A DNA stretch of 64,000 nt, taken from positions 1 through 64,000 of the forward strand of contig NZ_MZGV01000024.1 of assembly GCF_002029235.1 (NCBI RefSeq). The letters are read 5' to 3'. Below are positions 8,501-17,494 of this stretch, in pieces (positions within the stretch are counted from its first letter, which is position 1; every line of letters starts with the position of its first letter). A model generated the notes under the pieces. It had not been told where the DNA came from and searched no databases. It saw nothing but the letters and a program-made list of their open reading frames with translations. Made by a program: the position numbers and the translations under genes. This DNA comes from Clostridium oryzae. GTDB taxonomy: Bacteria > Bacillota > Clostridia > Clostridiales > Clostridiaceae.

Positions 8501-9955
8501 TTATTTAAGTTCCTCAAGAACTTTCAATACATACTCCCAGGTTCTCTTAGTTGATGATATTCCTAACTTTTCCTTAGGAGTATGAATATCTTTTATATCT
8601 GGACCAAGCGATACCATATCAAGTCCGCCGAATTTTTCGTTAAATAGTCCACACTCAACTCCAGCATGTATTGCGACTACCTTTGGTTCCTCGTTATATA
8701 GATCTTTATACACTTTTGTAAATAAATCTCTTAATTTAGAATCCTTCTGGTATTCCCACTCAGGGTACTCAGAAGTAACTTCTACTTTTGCTCCAAAAGC
8801 TTCCGCAATAATTTCTGTGTGATTTAATATATCATATTTTAAACTTCTAACTGAACTTCTTACAGCACTATCATATACTACTGAATCCTCTTCTGTAGTT
8901 AGTATTCCCACATTTGTTGAGCTTTGAACAAGTCCTTTTATATCTGTACTCATTGTGTAAATTCCATTAGGCATAACATGTGTAAGTTTTATAGTCTTCT
9001 CTGTTGCTTCCTTTGTGAAAACTTTAAAGGAAACTCCAGCTGCAGAAGAAAGTTCAACTTTTATATCTGCATCAGTATTCTTATATTCATTCTTCAAGAT
9101 TGAATTCCAATCTTTTATTAATGCTTCTAATTCACTTTTTTTAGATGGATCAAAGCTAATAACAGCTTTTGCTTCTCTAGGTATTGCATTGTTCTTAGCT
9201 CCGCCGTTTATCTCAACAAGTCTGAACTCAACATTTTTGTATATATTCACTAAGACCCTTCCTAAGGTAATATTTGCATTGGCTCTTTCCTTATTAATGT
9301 CATCGCCAGAATGTCCTCCATTGAGTCCTGATATCTTTATCTCATAGGCTTCACTCACTGTTTTTGAGTCTCTGGTTATAGGAAGTTTCACCTTGCTTCT
9401 AAGCCCACCTGCACAGCTTACCAGAAGTTTTCCTTCATCTTCCGAATCTAAATTTATAAGAAGCTTTCCTTTAATTTCATCACCTTTAAGAACAGCTGCT
9501 CCAGTCATACCGTTTTCTTCATTAGTAGTAATAAGCACTTCTAGAGGTGGATGTTTTATATCGTCAGAATCCAATATTGCTAGTGCATAAGCCACTGCTA
9601 TTCCATCATCCCCGCCAAGAGTTGTACCTTTCGCTTTTATATAATCCCCATCTATCTCTAGCTGAAGAGGATCTTTCTCGAAATCTATATCTACATCTGA
9701 ATTCTTTTCACATACCATATCCATATGTCCTTGAAGTACTACTGTAGGAGAATTCTCATAACCCCTACTGCCAGGTTTTCTAATAACGACATTATTTGCT
9801 GAATCTTGAATAACCTCAAGATTTCGCTGTTTAGCAAAGCTTACAAGATAATCACTTATTTGCTTTTCGTTATTTGATCCATGTGGTATCTGTGTTATTT
9901 TTTCGAAAAACTGAAAAACTTTTTTAGGTTCTAAATCTTTTAAAACTTCTGCCAT
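8501..9955 (-). CDS. pepD: Aminoacyl-histidine dipeptidase (M20 family, PepD)
   Basis: A 484-residue cytosolic metallodipeptidase of broad specificity, including Xaa-His dipeptides. VVLQGHMDMVCEK (about residues 72-84) contains the HMD metal site. TLGGDDGIAVAYAL supplies the bridging Asp and NEENGMTG the catalytic and metal Glu pair. GGHSGDDI belongs to the lid/dimerisation insert. Length fits PepD. ATG 9955 follows GATGAGG. Single gene. Confidence 0.95.
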   Translation of the reverse strand: MAEVLKDLEPKKVFQFFEKITQIPHGSNNEKQISDYLVSFAKQRNLEVIQDSANNVVIRKPGSRGYENSPTVVLQGHMDMVCEKNSDVDIDFEKDPLQLEIDGDYIKAKGTTLGGDDGIAVAYALAILDSDDIKHPPLEVLITTNEENGMTGAAVLKGDEIKGKLLINLDSEDEGKLLVSCAGGLRSKVKLPITRDSKTVSEAYEIKISGLNGGHSGDDINKERANANITLGRVLVNIYKNVEFRLVEINGGAKNNAIPREAKAVISFDPSKKSELEALIKDWNSILKNEYKNTDADIKVELSSAAGVSFKVFTKEATEKTIKLTHVMPNGIYTMSTDIKGLVQSSTNVGILTTEEDSVVYDSAVRSSVRSLKYDILNHTEIIAEAFGAKVEVTSEYPEWEYQKDSKLRDLFTKVYKDLYNEEPKVVAIHAGVECGLFNEKFGGLDMVSLGPDIKDIHTPKEKLGISSTKRTWEYVLKVLEELK

Positions 9956-10239
9956 TTACCTCATCCTTTCAATATATAAAGTGCATTGCACTAAATTCTG
10001 TATTGTTTATACAAAGCCTAGAAAATTTATCTATAAAATAATTTTACCATACTTACCGCATTTATATAACCATAAGCACTCAAATTTTCCAAACCATCCA
10101 ACATAATTATTCACTGAAAACTTTAACATGGTTTATGCATTAATTATTAAGATACAGAATAAAGTTTGCAATAATTCATCACAAATTTTAAGAAAGATAA
10201 TATATTATTAATAGTAATAAATTAATAGAGGTAAAAGCA

Positions 10240-11526
10240 TTGAAAATTCATACAGTAGCAAGCGGCCAATCTCCTTGGTCCATAGCAAATACTTATGGCG
10301 TTCCTTTAAATAAATTGATTGCAGCAAACGGTCTAGACCAGATACCTCATCTGGTCGTTGGACAATCGCTAGTAATTCCAGGTGTAGCTGCAGTTCATAG
10401 TGTAAGACGTGGAGAAAGTCTTTACTCTATAGCAACAAGGTATGGAGTTACTGCTGAAAGCATAGCCGCCGCAAATGATTTATCAGTATCTGAAACAATC
10501 TATCCAGGAAGAACACTAATAATTCCTGAAAAACCCAAAAGATATGGAACTATTCAAACCAATGGATTCATAATTCCATCAACTACAGAACGTGAAAATC
10601 GAATTATCGATGAAGCTGCACCTTACCTAACGTATATTTCTCCATTTAGTTATCAGGTAAATGCCAATGCAGGTCTAACACCAATACGAGATGAAAATAT
10701 AATAAGAAGATCTAAAGATTATCGAACGGCACCTCTTCTTTCAGTAACAAATATAAGTGCCTCTGGCGGTTTCGATACTAGACTTATTGATAGAATACTT
10801 ACCGATGATGCTTTACAAAATACATTGATTAACAATATTTTATCTACAATCCAAAGTAAAGGTTATTATGGTGTAATAATAGATTTCGAAAGAATATCCC
10901 CTCAAAATAGAGAAGCTTATAATTCATTTTTAAGAAAAGTAGTAGCTCGTCTTAATCCAAGGTATTTAGTTGCTACTGCGCTGGCTCCTAAAACCTATGA
11001 TATACGAGAAGGTGCTTGGCATGGAGCACATGACTATAGAGCACATGGTGAAATTGTAAACTTTGTAATAATAATGACGTACGAATGGGGTTGGTCAGGA
11101 GGCCCTCCAATGGCTGTAGCTCCTATATCAGAAGTAAGAAAAGTTCTAAATTATGCTCTTTCCGTAATACCGGCTAAAAAAATAATGATGGGCATGCCTC
11201 TATACGGTTACGATTGGACTCTGCCTTATACGCCGGGAGGGGAATTTGCTAAAGCAATTGGTTTTCTAGAAGCTGTTCGAATAGCTGCTAACAACGGTGC
11301 TGCTATCAGCTATAATACTAAATATGCATCCCCTCATTTTAAATATTATGATAGAGCTCGTAATGAACACGAAGTTTGGTTTGAAGATGCTCGAAGCCTG
11401 TTCCAAAAATATCTGCTAGTTAATGAGTTAGGTCTTCGCGGCGTTAGCTACTGGTCTCTAGGAAATCCTGCGCCAATGAATTGGTATATCGTAGATAGCA
11501 TGTTTAATATAGAAAAGATAGTATAA
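10240..11526 (+). CDS. LysM-GH18 protein, spore cortex-lytic YaaH/SleL type
   Basis: A 428-residue protein starting at TTG 10240 behind AGAGGT; no better ATG exists because LysM 1 begins at once. Two LysM domains (about 1-48 and 51-96: HTVASGQSPWSIANTYGV, HSVRRGESLYSIATRYGV) are followed by a GH18 barrel. VIIDFERI holds the catalytic Glu217 and YDWTLPY lies further on. Spore homologues are N-acetylglucosaminidases that cut cortex peptidoglycan. There is no signal peptide, which is normal for SleL. The gene is flanked downstream by repeat family A. Confidence 0.88.
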   Translation: MKIHTVASGQSPWSIANTYGVPLNKLIAANGLDQIPHLVVGQSLVIPGVAAVHSVRRGESLYSIATRYGVTAESIAAANDLSVSETIYPGRTLIIPEKPKRYGTIQTNGFIIPSTTERENRIIDEAAPYLTYISPFSYQVNANAGLTPIRDENIIRRSKDYRTAPLLSVTNISASGGFDTRLIDRILTDDALQNTLINNILSTIQSKGYYGVIIDFERISPQNREAYNSFLRKVVARLNPRYLVATALAPKTYDIREGAWHGAHDYRAHGEIVNFVIIMTYEWGWSGGPPMAVAPISEVRKVLNYALSVIPAKKIMMGMPLYGYDWTLPYTPGGEFAKAIGFLEAVRIAANNGAAISYNTKYASPHFKYYDRARNEHEVWFEDARSLFQKYLLVNELGLRGVSYWSLGNPAPMNWYIVDSMFNIEKIV

Positions 11527-11990
11527 AAAATGGTTACACCCTATGTCGGCTAATTCCGCTGCGTTAAGCAATTTCACCGCATCTTTTAGTCAAATTTCCT
11601 AATGGCTCATAACTCGGCTGCGCCTCAAACAATTCGCCATCTTAACGGAAATTTGCCTAAAAGACACGGATAATTGCTAAACTCACTCCAAATGCCTCCG
11701 TCGGATGTAACCATTTTTAATGCCCTAACTCTTAATATTAACAAGATGCTTTTATTATACTGCTTTTGTTGCCTTCTTATCTTAATTCATTAACTTCAAA
11801 AAATATTACTGTCTCTTTTTAACTTCTTCGTAAACATGCTGTACCGTTTTTTTATTTAGCAACCACCTTTTCTACTATTTAGTGGTGTATCTTAATATTA
11901 ATTAAAAGTTATCCATAATCATCAAAAATGGCGGGAAGTGATTTCCATCGGCTGGAAAATGCCTCCTCTAATCACTTCCTACCCTATGCC
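11525..11990. repeat. Modular repeat family A, copy 1 (blocks a-b-c)
   Basis: Fills the 487-bp gap after the LysM-GH18 gene. Block a (11525-11718) is bounded by AAAATGGTTACA and TGTAACCATTTT, a terminal inverted repeat. Block b (about 11719-11900) begins TGCCCTAACTCTTAATATT and is shared with 27188-27370 and 56561-56740. Block c (11930-11990) is a hairpin with arms GGAAGTGATT and AATCACTTCC ending CCCTATGCC. Read on the minus strand, block b ends an open frame RW-LNKKTVQHVYEEVKKRQ-stop that recurs with conservative changes in copy 2. Confidence 0.75.
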
Positions 11991-12013
11991 AACTCTATAT
12001 ACCTACTTGTAAA

Positions 12014-12820
12014 CTATTCTACAACCCAGAAATCATATGCGAACCCTTCCTCAACAAACTCATAAGGAAGATAAAAATAACCTTTGTCCCCCCATTCAGA
12101 TCCCCAGCTATTACGACATATCAAATAGCCTTTAGATTTTGCCGTATTGGCTTTTTTCGAAAATCTCATTATCCACTTTCTAAATAAACATTTATCCATC
12201 GAATTATTAGTTTCATCTTTATATCCAACTACATATATCGCATGTCCACCAAGATATTGTTCACTTATGATATCTGGAACAGGAACTTTTCCAGTTGCAG
12301 CTACATCATCTGATTCAAAAGATTCATATACAGAAATACCCATCAGTACTCCCTGCTCATTACTAGCAATATATCTCTTTATCTCATTTAAACTAACCAG
12401 CCTTTTATATGCTGCTATTTTATAGTTAACTGCATTACTAAGAGCCTGTTCCGAAGGCATATCAGTGAATTTATCTATATTATAGGGCATAAAGTTCTCT
12501 TCACATACTCCGTATTTATTGAGCGCTTTACAAATATCACGCATGGATGCTCCAGAATCCTCTGATACTGTTCCTTCAAGTTCCCTTTCTTTATAATATA
12601 AAAATAACCTTGATAACACTGTATCAATATCATTTAATACCATTCTTGCTGCTACACCTGCATTAGCCGTACAACTTCCAAGTTCACCTTGATCAAAAAT
12701 CTCAGGCAGCTTACTTCTTAAATCCATATTAGTTGATATCTTAACAGCTTTTTCAAAAGAAACTTTATAATCCCTATCATCTTTTTTATCTCTTTCAAGG
12801 TTATAATAATGTCTAGACAT
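12014..12820 (-). CDS. Papain-like cysteine peptidase (C1A)
   Basis: A 268-residue protein; ATG 12820 has AGGAAG at the right distance, and the longer frame would overlap the upstream gene. DQGELGSCTANA contains the oxyanion Gln and catalytic Cys (about 44 and 50). GGHAIYVVGYKD holds the His, and CRNSWGSEWGDKGYFYLPYEF the Asn with the C1A ending. There is no clear signal peptide or propeptide. It lies 13 bp downstream of an amidase gene, so the two are translated from one mRNA and probably act on the same wall, spore or phage-type target. Confidence 0.88.
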   Translation of the reverse strand: MSRHYYNLERDKKDDRDYKVSFEKAVKISTNMDLRSKLPEIFDQGELGSCTANAGVAARMVLNDIDTVLSRLFLYYKERELEGTVSEDSGASMRDICKALNKYGVCEENFMPYNIDKFTDMPSEQALSNAVNYKIAAYKRLVSLNEIKRYIASNEQGVLMGISVYESFESDDVAATGKVPVPDIISEQYLGGHAIYVVGYKDETNNSMDKCLFRKWIMRFSKKANTAKSKGYLICRNSWGSEWGDKGYFYLPYEFVEEGFAYDFWVVE

Positions 12821-12833
12821 ATTGATCTTCCTT

Positions 12834-13580
12834 TCACTTAAATAAGGCCTTCCATGTAGCCTTACCAACTACTCCGTCAGTTTTTAAACCATTTTTCTTC
12901 TGAAATTTCTTTATTGCCCTTTTTGTGCCTATACCAAATTTACTATTGATTTTCATTCCTTTATACCCAAGTTCCATTAGCCTCTGCTTAATAAGGTTCA
13001 CATTTTTATCTTTCTTTCTAGGATCATACATTATCAAATACCCTGGGTATTCAGGTATAATTTTTTCACCATTTATTGCTTCGGCAATGACCTTTCCAAG
13101 TTTATCTACTCCTATTTTCTTATACAACTTTACATCCAATTTTGAATCTATAAATAAAGGCTCTATAATTATAGCTGGCATTTGCGTATGATTTAATTCA
13201 TATAATCCTCTGACATCTTGTTTTGCTCCTCTATTATTAAAACCTAACTCTGCAATTTCATCAGATACCTTAGATGCATACCTATTGCCTTTTTCAGAGC
13301 CCGTATAATACAAAACTTCACAGCCTTTTCCTCCACCTGAATTAAGATGGCAGGATACAAATAAATCCGCTCCCCAATCATTAGCTCTGGAAACTCCATA
13401 GCTTAAATCTTGTGAAGACGTATCCGTCCTATCTGGCGTAACATCGAGCACCTCATGTCCTGCATCCCTAAGATATTTCATAACTGCTTTATAATATTTT
13501 CTATCTTCCTTAACCTCATCAAGAATCCCGGTTGCACCCGGAACAGCATAATTGTGTCCCCCGCGTATAGCTATTTTCAT
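12834..13580 (-). CDS. N-acetylmuramoyl-L-alanine amidase with peptidoglycan-binding domain
   Basis: A 248-residue protein with ATG 13580 behind GAGGAGG. MKIAIRGGHN, SCHLNSGGGKG and IIIEPLFIDS carry the zinc His, His and Glu residues of Amidase_3; the enzyme cleaves the MurNAc-L-Ala bond. Residues about 190-248 are a peptidoglycan-binding repeat (IKQRLMELGYKG through DGVVGKATWKALFK). There is no signal peptide, so export may be holin-, spore- or lysis-dependent. Operon with the downstream C1A peptidase. Confidence 0.88.
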   Translation of the reverse strand: MKIAIRGGHNYAVPGATGILDEVKEDRKYYKAVMKYLRDAGHEVLDVTPDRTDTSSQDLSYGVSRANDWGADLFVSCHLNSGGGKGCEVLYYTGSEKGNRYASKVSDEIAELGFNNRGAKQDVRGLYELNHTQMPAIIIEPLFIDSKLDVKLYKKIGVDKLGKVIAEAINGEKIIPEYPGYLIMYDPRKKDKNVNLIKQRLMELGYKGMKINSKFGIGTKRAIKKFQKKNGLKTDGVVGKATWKALFK

Positions 13581-13655
13581 ATTGATTTCCTCCTCATCTA
13601 TTAAAAAATTAGCAATATACAAGTCAATTAACTTATCATTATGAGGACAAAAATA

Positions 13656-13687
13656 CCCTCATTTGCTATGTAATTAACAAACGAGGG
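13656..13687 (-). promoter_or_regulatory. Terminator-like hairpin in the leader of the amidase operon
   Basis: On the minus strand CCCTCGTTTG pairs with CAAATGAGGG (9 of 10), followed by TATTTTTG. A competing helix ATGAGG with CCTCAT (13641-13662) uses the same arm. A TATAAT at about 13744-13749 (minus strand) lies upstream, so the hairpin would sit in the 5' leader, about 75 nt before the ATG. This is the layout of an attenuator, but it could also end read-through transcription. Confidence 0.4.
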
Positions 13688-13772
13688 CAGGTATAACAGG
13701 AAAAATGCTATAGGAACAAATCGCATAACTTTTCCGATATTATTATATTCAGTATGTTCTATATATGTACAT

Positions 13773-13812
13773 AAAAAATGGCTGCAACCTATAACGGCTC
13801 CACCCATTTTTT
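13773..13812 (-). terminator. Terminator after cotJC
   Basis: AAAAAATGG (13773-13781) and CCATTTTTT (13804-13812) form a symmetric stem that could work in both directions. The left arm and ATGGCTGCAACCTATAACGGCT resemble the left end of repeat block a. Confidence 0.7.
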
Positions 13813-13883
13813 ACACTCTGGCTTCTAATATTTATTAATTTTTTTATTTCACTATTGCTGCTTTTTCTCTTAATTCGCAAACT

Positions 13884-14561
13884 TCATCTTCTTGGACTTG
13901 AAAAACTCGGTTCCTTTGGATTCGGTGCATCAAAATACTTTCCTGGTGTTGACAAATCAAAATATAATTTTGAATCCTCTGTAACACCGAAATCTTGATT
14001 TGATCCCGTATCTTTAACTTTGTTTAGTGCTTCTCTGAACAGTGCATTATGTGCTTCTTCACGATTTAGCAGAAAATCTATTGTTCTCCTTACTTCCTTA
14101 TCAGTAATCTGGCGATATAAGTATTCATATACCACCTTTGCTCTTTGTTCTGAAGCTATATTAGAAAGCAAATCTGCTACGAGGTCCCCTGTAACAGTAA
14201 CATAATTTGCAGTCCAGGGCTCTCCTGATGAATTTATAAGTACTGGTGCCAGACCAGACAATACATGAGTCTCAATTTCTCCGCTCACTACCGAATCATA
14301 TTTTACTTCATGTCCATTAAGCAGATTTATAGTTTCTGCTACTATCTCCATATGACTTAATTCTTCTGTTCCGATATCAAGGAACAAATCTTTTATGGCT
14401 TGATCCTTTATTCTAAAACTTTGAGATAAATACTGCAAAGCTGCTTTAAGTTCACCATTTGCTCCGCCTAATTGTTCCTGCATAAGCACAGCATACTGTG
14501 GGTTGGGTCTTTCTACCTTTACTTGTATCCCATTTAGCAATGGTTTTTCATGTTTAAACAT
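13884..14561 (-). CDS. cotJC: Spore coat manganese catalase CotJC
   Basis: A 225-residue protein. GGAGG lies 8 nt before ATG 14561 and overlaps an upstream GTG, so the ATG is chosen. It is a ferritin-like four-helix protein. GGANGELKAALQYL, GTEELSHMEI and NREEAHNALFREAL supply the Glu and His ligands of a di-manganese centre. The family disproportionates hydrogen peroxide, and CotJC is built into the spore coat. The end is short and charged. A 47-codon gene lies 60 bp upstream on the same strand. Confidence 0.92.
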   Translation of the reverse strand: MFKHEKPLLNGIQVKVERPNPQYAVLMQEQLGGANGELKAALQYLSQSFRIKDQAIKDLFLDIGTEELSHMEIVAETINLLNGHEVKYDSVVSGEIETHVLSGLAPVLINSSGEPWTANYVTVTGDLVADLLSNIASEQRAKVVYEYLYRQITDKEVRRTIDFLLNREEAHNALFREALNKVKDTGSNQDFGVTEDSKLYFDLSTPGKYFDAPNPKEPSFSSPRR

Positions 14562-14620
14562 TACTTTCACCTCCGTAAATAAATATAAGTTTATTTTTTA
14601 CTTTGTGAAGGTAATTATTC

Positions 14621-14764
14621 TTAAATATTTTTATTTCTCTTCTCGCTGCTTTTCATCTCTATATATTTTTCATAACAATACTTTGTTACCTTTTCTTTTG
14701 CAGCATCAAGAGCTTCTGGATTGAGAACAACTATCTGTATTGGTTCTTTATCCTGTTTTTTCAT
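14621..14764 (-). CDS. Small protein of 47 residues upstream of cotJC
   Basis: ATG 14764 follows AGAGGT by 6 nt, and TAA is at 14621. The product starts MKKQDKEPIQIVVLNPEAL and continues as a charged helix (DAAKEKVTKYCYEKYIEM), ending KRNKNI. It is not CotJA or CotJB by sequence. Its place directly upstream of cotJC with a proper ribosome site argues for a real small gene, perhaps a coat or assembly factor. Function unknown. Confidence 0.6.
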   Translation of the reverse strand: MKKQDKEPIQIVVLNPEALDAAKEKVTKYCYEKYIEMKSSEKRNKNI

Positions 14765-14848
14765 ATACTAACCTCTAAAAAATACTTATTAATAGTAGAT
14801 ATGTTTTATTCTTCCTTCTTATTCATATATGCAGAAACATAAATGCCA

Positions 14849-17239
14849 TTAATATGCCAGTATAATTTCACACAAAGCACCGAACAAATCTTCGTCTAAT
14901 TCCATTGCCTGCAGTCTTCCCACTATTCTGGCTTGAGTCTTATCTGACTTAACTATGTTATAAATTCTATCTTTGAGTTCAAATTCTATTTGAGCTTGAT
15001 TTAAGAAATCAAATATTCGTTTATTGATGTCATTGCTGCTCAATTGTGTACTGCCATTAAATTCTACAGTTAATCCGCTCTTTGTATTTATACTATTAAC
15101 TCTTATAGTAATCATATTCATATAACTGTCATATTCTTTTTCATAAGCCACATCTTTATTGTCCGATTTAACTGTTACAGCTTTGCAATCAGTAAATCCG
15201 ATATATTTAAGAACATAGTTTCTTTCTTCAGGGATAACTGAACTATCTCCAGCTGCAGGTTTTATTTCAAATTTAACAGCTTTATTCCAATATAAATTCA
15301 TTTCAGTTTCTACATATTTTCCATTCAAATATTGAAGACTGTCCCCATCATCCTCGTACATTGTAAAGGAACCATTGTCACCTGCAAAAATTCTTACTTC
15401 CATATCCTCTGGATTATTTAGCTCATTATAGCAGTGCTCCATATCTGCCATTGGTATTATTGCACCTGCTTTAGCAAGTATCGGTATATGATTAATATCT
15501 CTGTATAGATTAATATTTCTGCCTCCATCGTAAATCATACCATTAAACATATCTATATATGTTCCCTTTGGTAACCACGCCTTCACCTTCGCTCTTTCAA
15601 TTCTGCTGTTAATAGGACGTGTTATCGGACAAGCAATTAACTCTGTACCAAAATAATACTCATTCGGTACTTCATAAGCTTCTCTTATCTCCGAATTATG
15701 ATAGTACATAGGCTGAATTAAAGGCACTCCATCCACATTAAATATTCTGTTCATTGTATAAATATATGGTATTAAGCTGTGACGCAGTCGCAAAAATCTA
15801 TTCATTGTTTCATGTATTTCCGGTTTATATCTCCAAGGTTCTTTTCCGTTAAATAAACTTGCAGAGCTATGCAATCTCATTATAGGAGAAAACACTCCAA
15901 ACTGAAGCCATCTTGCTGCCATTTCATCATCTTTTACTCCAAGCATATGTCCACCGATGTCATGACTCCACCATCCATAGCCTGCATTTGATGCATTAGC
16001 TGTAAAATAAGGCTCAAAGTCCAATGTTTCCCATGTTATAAAGCTGTCTCCTGAAAATCCTATTGGATATCTATGGCTGCCTATACCTGCATATCTTGAA
16101 AATGTCATTGGTCTCTTCCCATTACGTTTACTATCCAAAAAATGATAGTGATTTAGCATCCATAATGGGTCAAGTCCTTCAATTTTTGAGTTATTTCCCT
16201 GCTGCCAATCAACCCACCAGAAATCAACTCCATTTTCTTCATTTGGATGGTGTGCATATTTAAAATATGCCTCTAAAAATGCAGGATCTGAAATATTGAA
16301 TTGTATATCTTCTTCACTTGCGTAATCAACCTTCAACGCCTTTGCCATCTCTAAATACATTTCTTCATGCGCCCTTATTCCATCTGCTGGATGCACGTTT
16401 AATGTGACTTTAAGCCCTTTTTGATGAAGCCATCCCATAAATTCTTTTGGATCAGGGAATAGCTCCTTATTCCACGTGTAGCCTGTCCACCCACTGCCAT
16501 ACTTAGGATCAATATCCACCAGGTGCCAATCCATGTCAATTACCGCAACAGTAAAGGGTATTTTCTCTTTTTGAAATCTTTCTATTAATTCTTTATATTC
16601 TTCTTCAGTATATCTATAATATCTGCTCCACCAATTTCCTAATGCATATTTTGGCAGAAGCGGCGTATTTCCACACAATTTGAAAAAATCTTTTAAACAA
16701 TGAAGATATTCTCTTCCATAACCAAGAAAATAAATATCTGTTACACTTTTTTTTCTCGGTTCAACCCAGCCATCTTCAGTCAATACTAATGACTGACTAT
16801 CGTCTATAACGGAATATCCATTTACAGAAAGTAATCCTCTTTCTAGTGGAATAGCTCCATTAGCTCCATCAAGTGTTCTTGCTGTTCCTTTTAAGTCATG
16901 AATCTCTTCTCCGAAATGCCAAATGCTTTGATAATTGCTTGTATTTCCTCTAACTTTAAGTATTAATCCATTTTTTGAAAATCTCTTTTTATCATATATC
17001 AAATGGACATGACCTGTTATTATTTCCAAATTATTTTCTTCATCTATGACTTTAAACTTTTGTACATCAAAGTCACGATTAATTACTTTTTGTGTTGCTC
17101 TATCCTCAAATAATCCATCATCACTATATTCCATTCTTATCATTTCAGGCGTCAATACAGTAAACCTATAGTTATCACCCTGTACTATATTTTCTTTATT
17201 GCATAGAGGATTTGTCTCTATCTTATATATATCATTCAT
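14849..17239 (-). CDS. Glycoside hydrolase family 31 (alpha-glucosidase/xylosidase type)
   Basis: A 796-residue cytoplasmic enzyme; ATG 17239 (MNDIYKIETNP) has GAAGGGTG upstream, while the longer frame has no site. An N-terminal beta domain precedes a TIM barrel. DFWWVDWQQG (nucleophile Asp about 344) and GFSGDSFITWETL (acid/base Asp about 398) are the GH31 pair. C-terminal beta domains follow, plus an extra tail of about 70 residues rich in acidic helix. It retains alpha linkages; whether glucose, xylose or galactose is removed cannot be told. It lies downstream of the SBP/permease operon and likely processes what that imports. Confidence 0.9.
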   Translation of the reverse strand: MNDIYKIETNPLCNKENIVQGDNYRFTVLTPEMIRMEYSDDGLFEDRATQKVINRDFDVQKFKVIDEENNLEIITGHVHLIYDKKRFSKNGLILKVRGNTSNYQSIWHFGEEIHDLKGTARTLDGANGAIPLERGLLSVNGYSVIDDSQSLVLTEDGWVEPRKKSVTDIYFLGYGREYLHCLKDFFKLCGNTPLLPKYALGNWWSRYYRYTEEEYKELIERFQKEKIPFTVAVIDMDWHLVDIDPKYGSGWTGYTWNKELFPDPKEFMGWLHQKGLKVTLNVHPADGIRAHEEMYLEMAKALKVDYASEEDIQFNISDPAFLEAYFKYAHHPNEENGVDFWWVDWQQGNNSKIEGLDPLWMLNHYHFLDSKRNGKRPMTFSRYAGIGSHRYPIGFSGDSFITWETLDFEPYFTANASNAGYGWWSHDIGGHMLGVKDDEMAARWLQFGVFSPIMRLHSSASLFNGKEPWRYKPEIHETMNRFLRLRHSLIPYIYTMNRIFNVDGVPLIQPMYYHNSEIREAYEVPNEYYFGTELIACPITRPINSRIERAKVKAWLPKGTYIDMFNGMIYDGGRNINLYRDINHIPILAKAGAIIPMADMEHCYNELNNPEDMEVRIFAGDNGSFTMYEDDGDSLQYLNGKYVETEMNLYWNKAVKFEIKPAAGDSSVIPEERNYVLKYIGFTDCKAVTVKSDNKDVAYEKEYDSYMNMITIRVNSINTKSGLTVEFNGSTQLSSNDINKRIFDFLNQAQIEFELKDRIYNIVKSDKTQARIVGRLQAMELDEDLFGALCEIILAY

Positions 17240-17434
17240 TGCTTGCACCCTTCCGTATTTTATTTTCAGATTTATCATTTCCATATTGATGTAATTAAGG
17301 CATCTATTAGATTAGTACACATCTAAAAATCTTTTTTATTAATATAATATAAGAATTAATATCGAAAAATACTGCCTATTGACTTCTCTGAAATATTATC
17401 TAGGCGATTTATAAAATCAATTCTCTTTATTACT

Positions 17435-17475
17435 AAAAGGGCAAACGTAATAAGTATATTATATTTGCCCTTTTT
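17435..17475 (-). terminator. Terminator after the SBP of locus 1
   Basis: AAAAGGGCAAA (17435-17445) pairs with TTTGCCCTTTTT (17464-17475). It sits between the SBP stop and the GH31 gene, so it probably trims SBP transcripts while letting some pass to GH31. Confidence 0.8.
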
Positions 17476-17494
17476 ATTGCCACTAATCCAAGTA

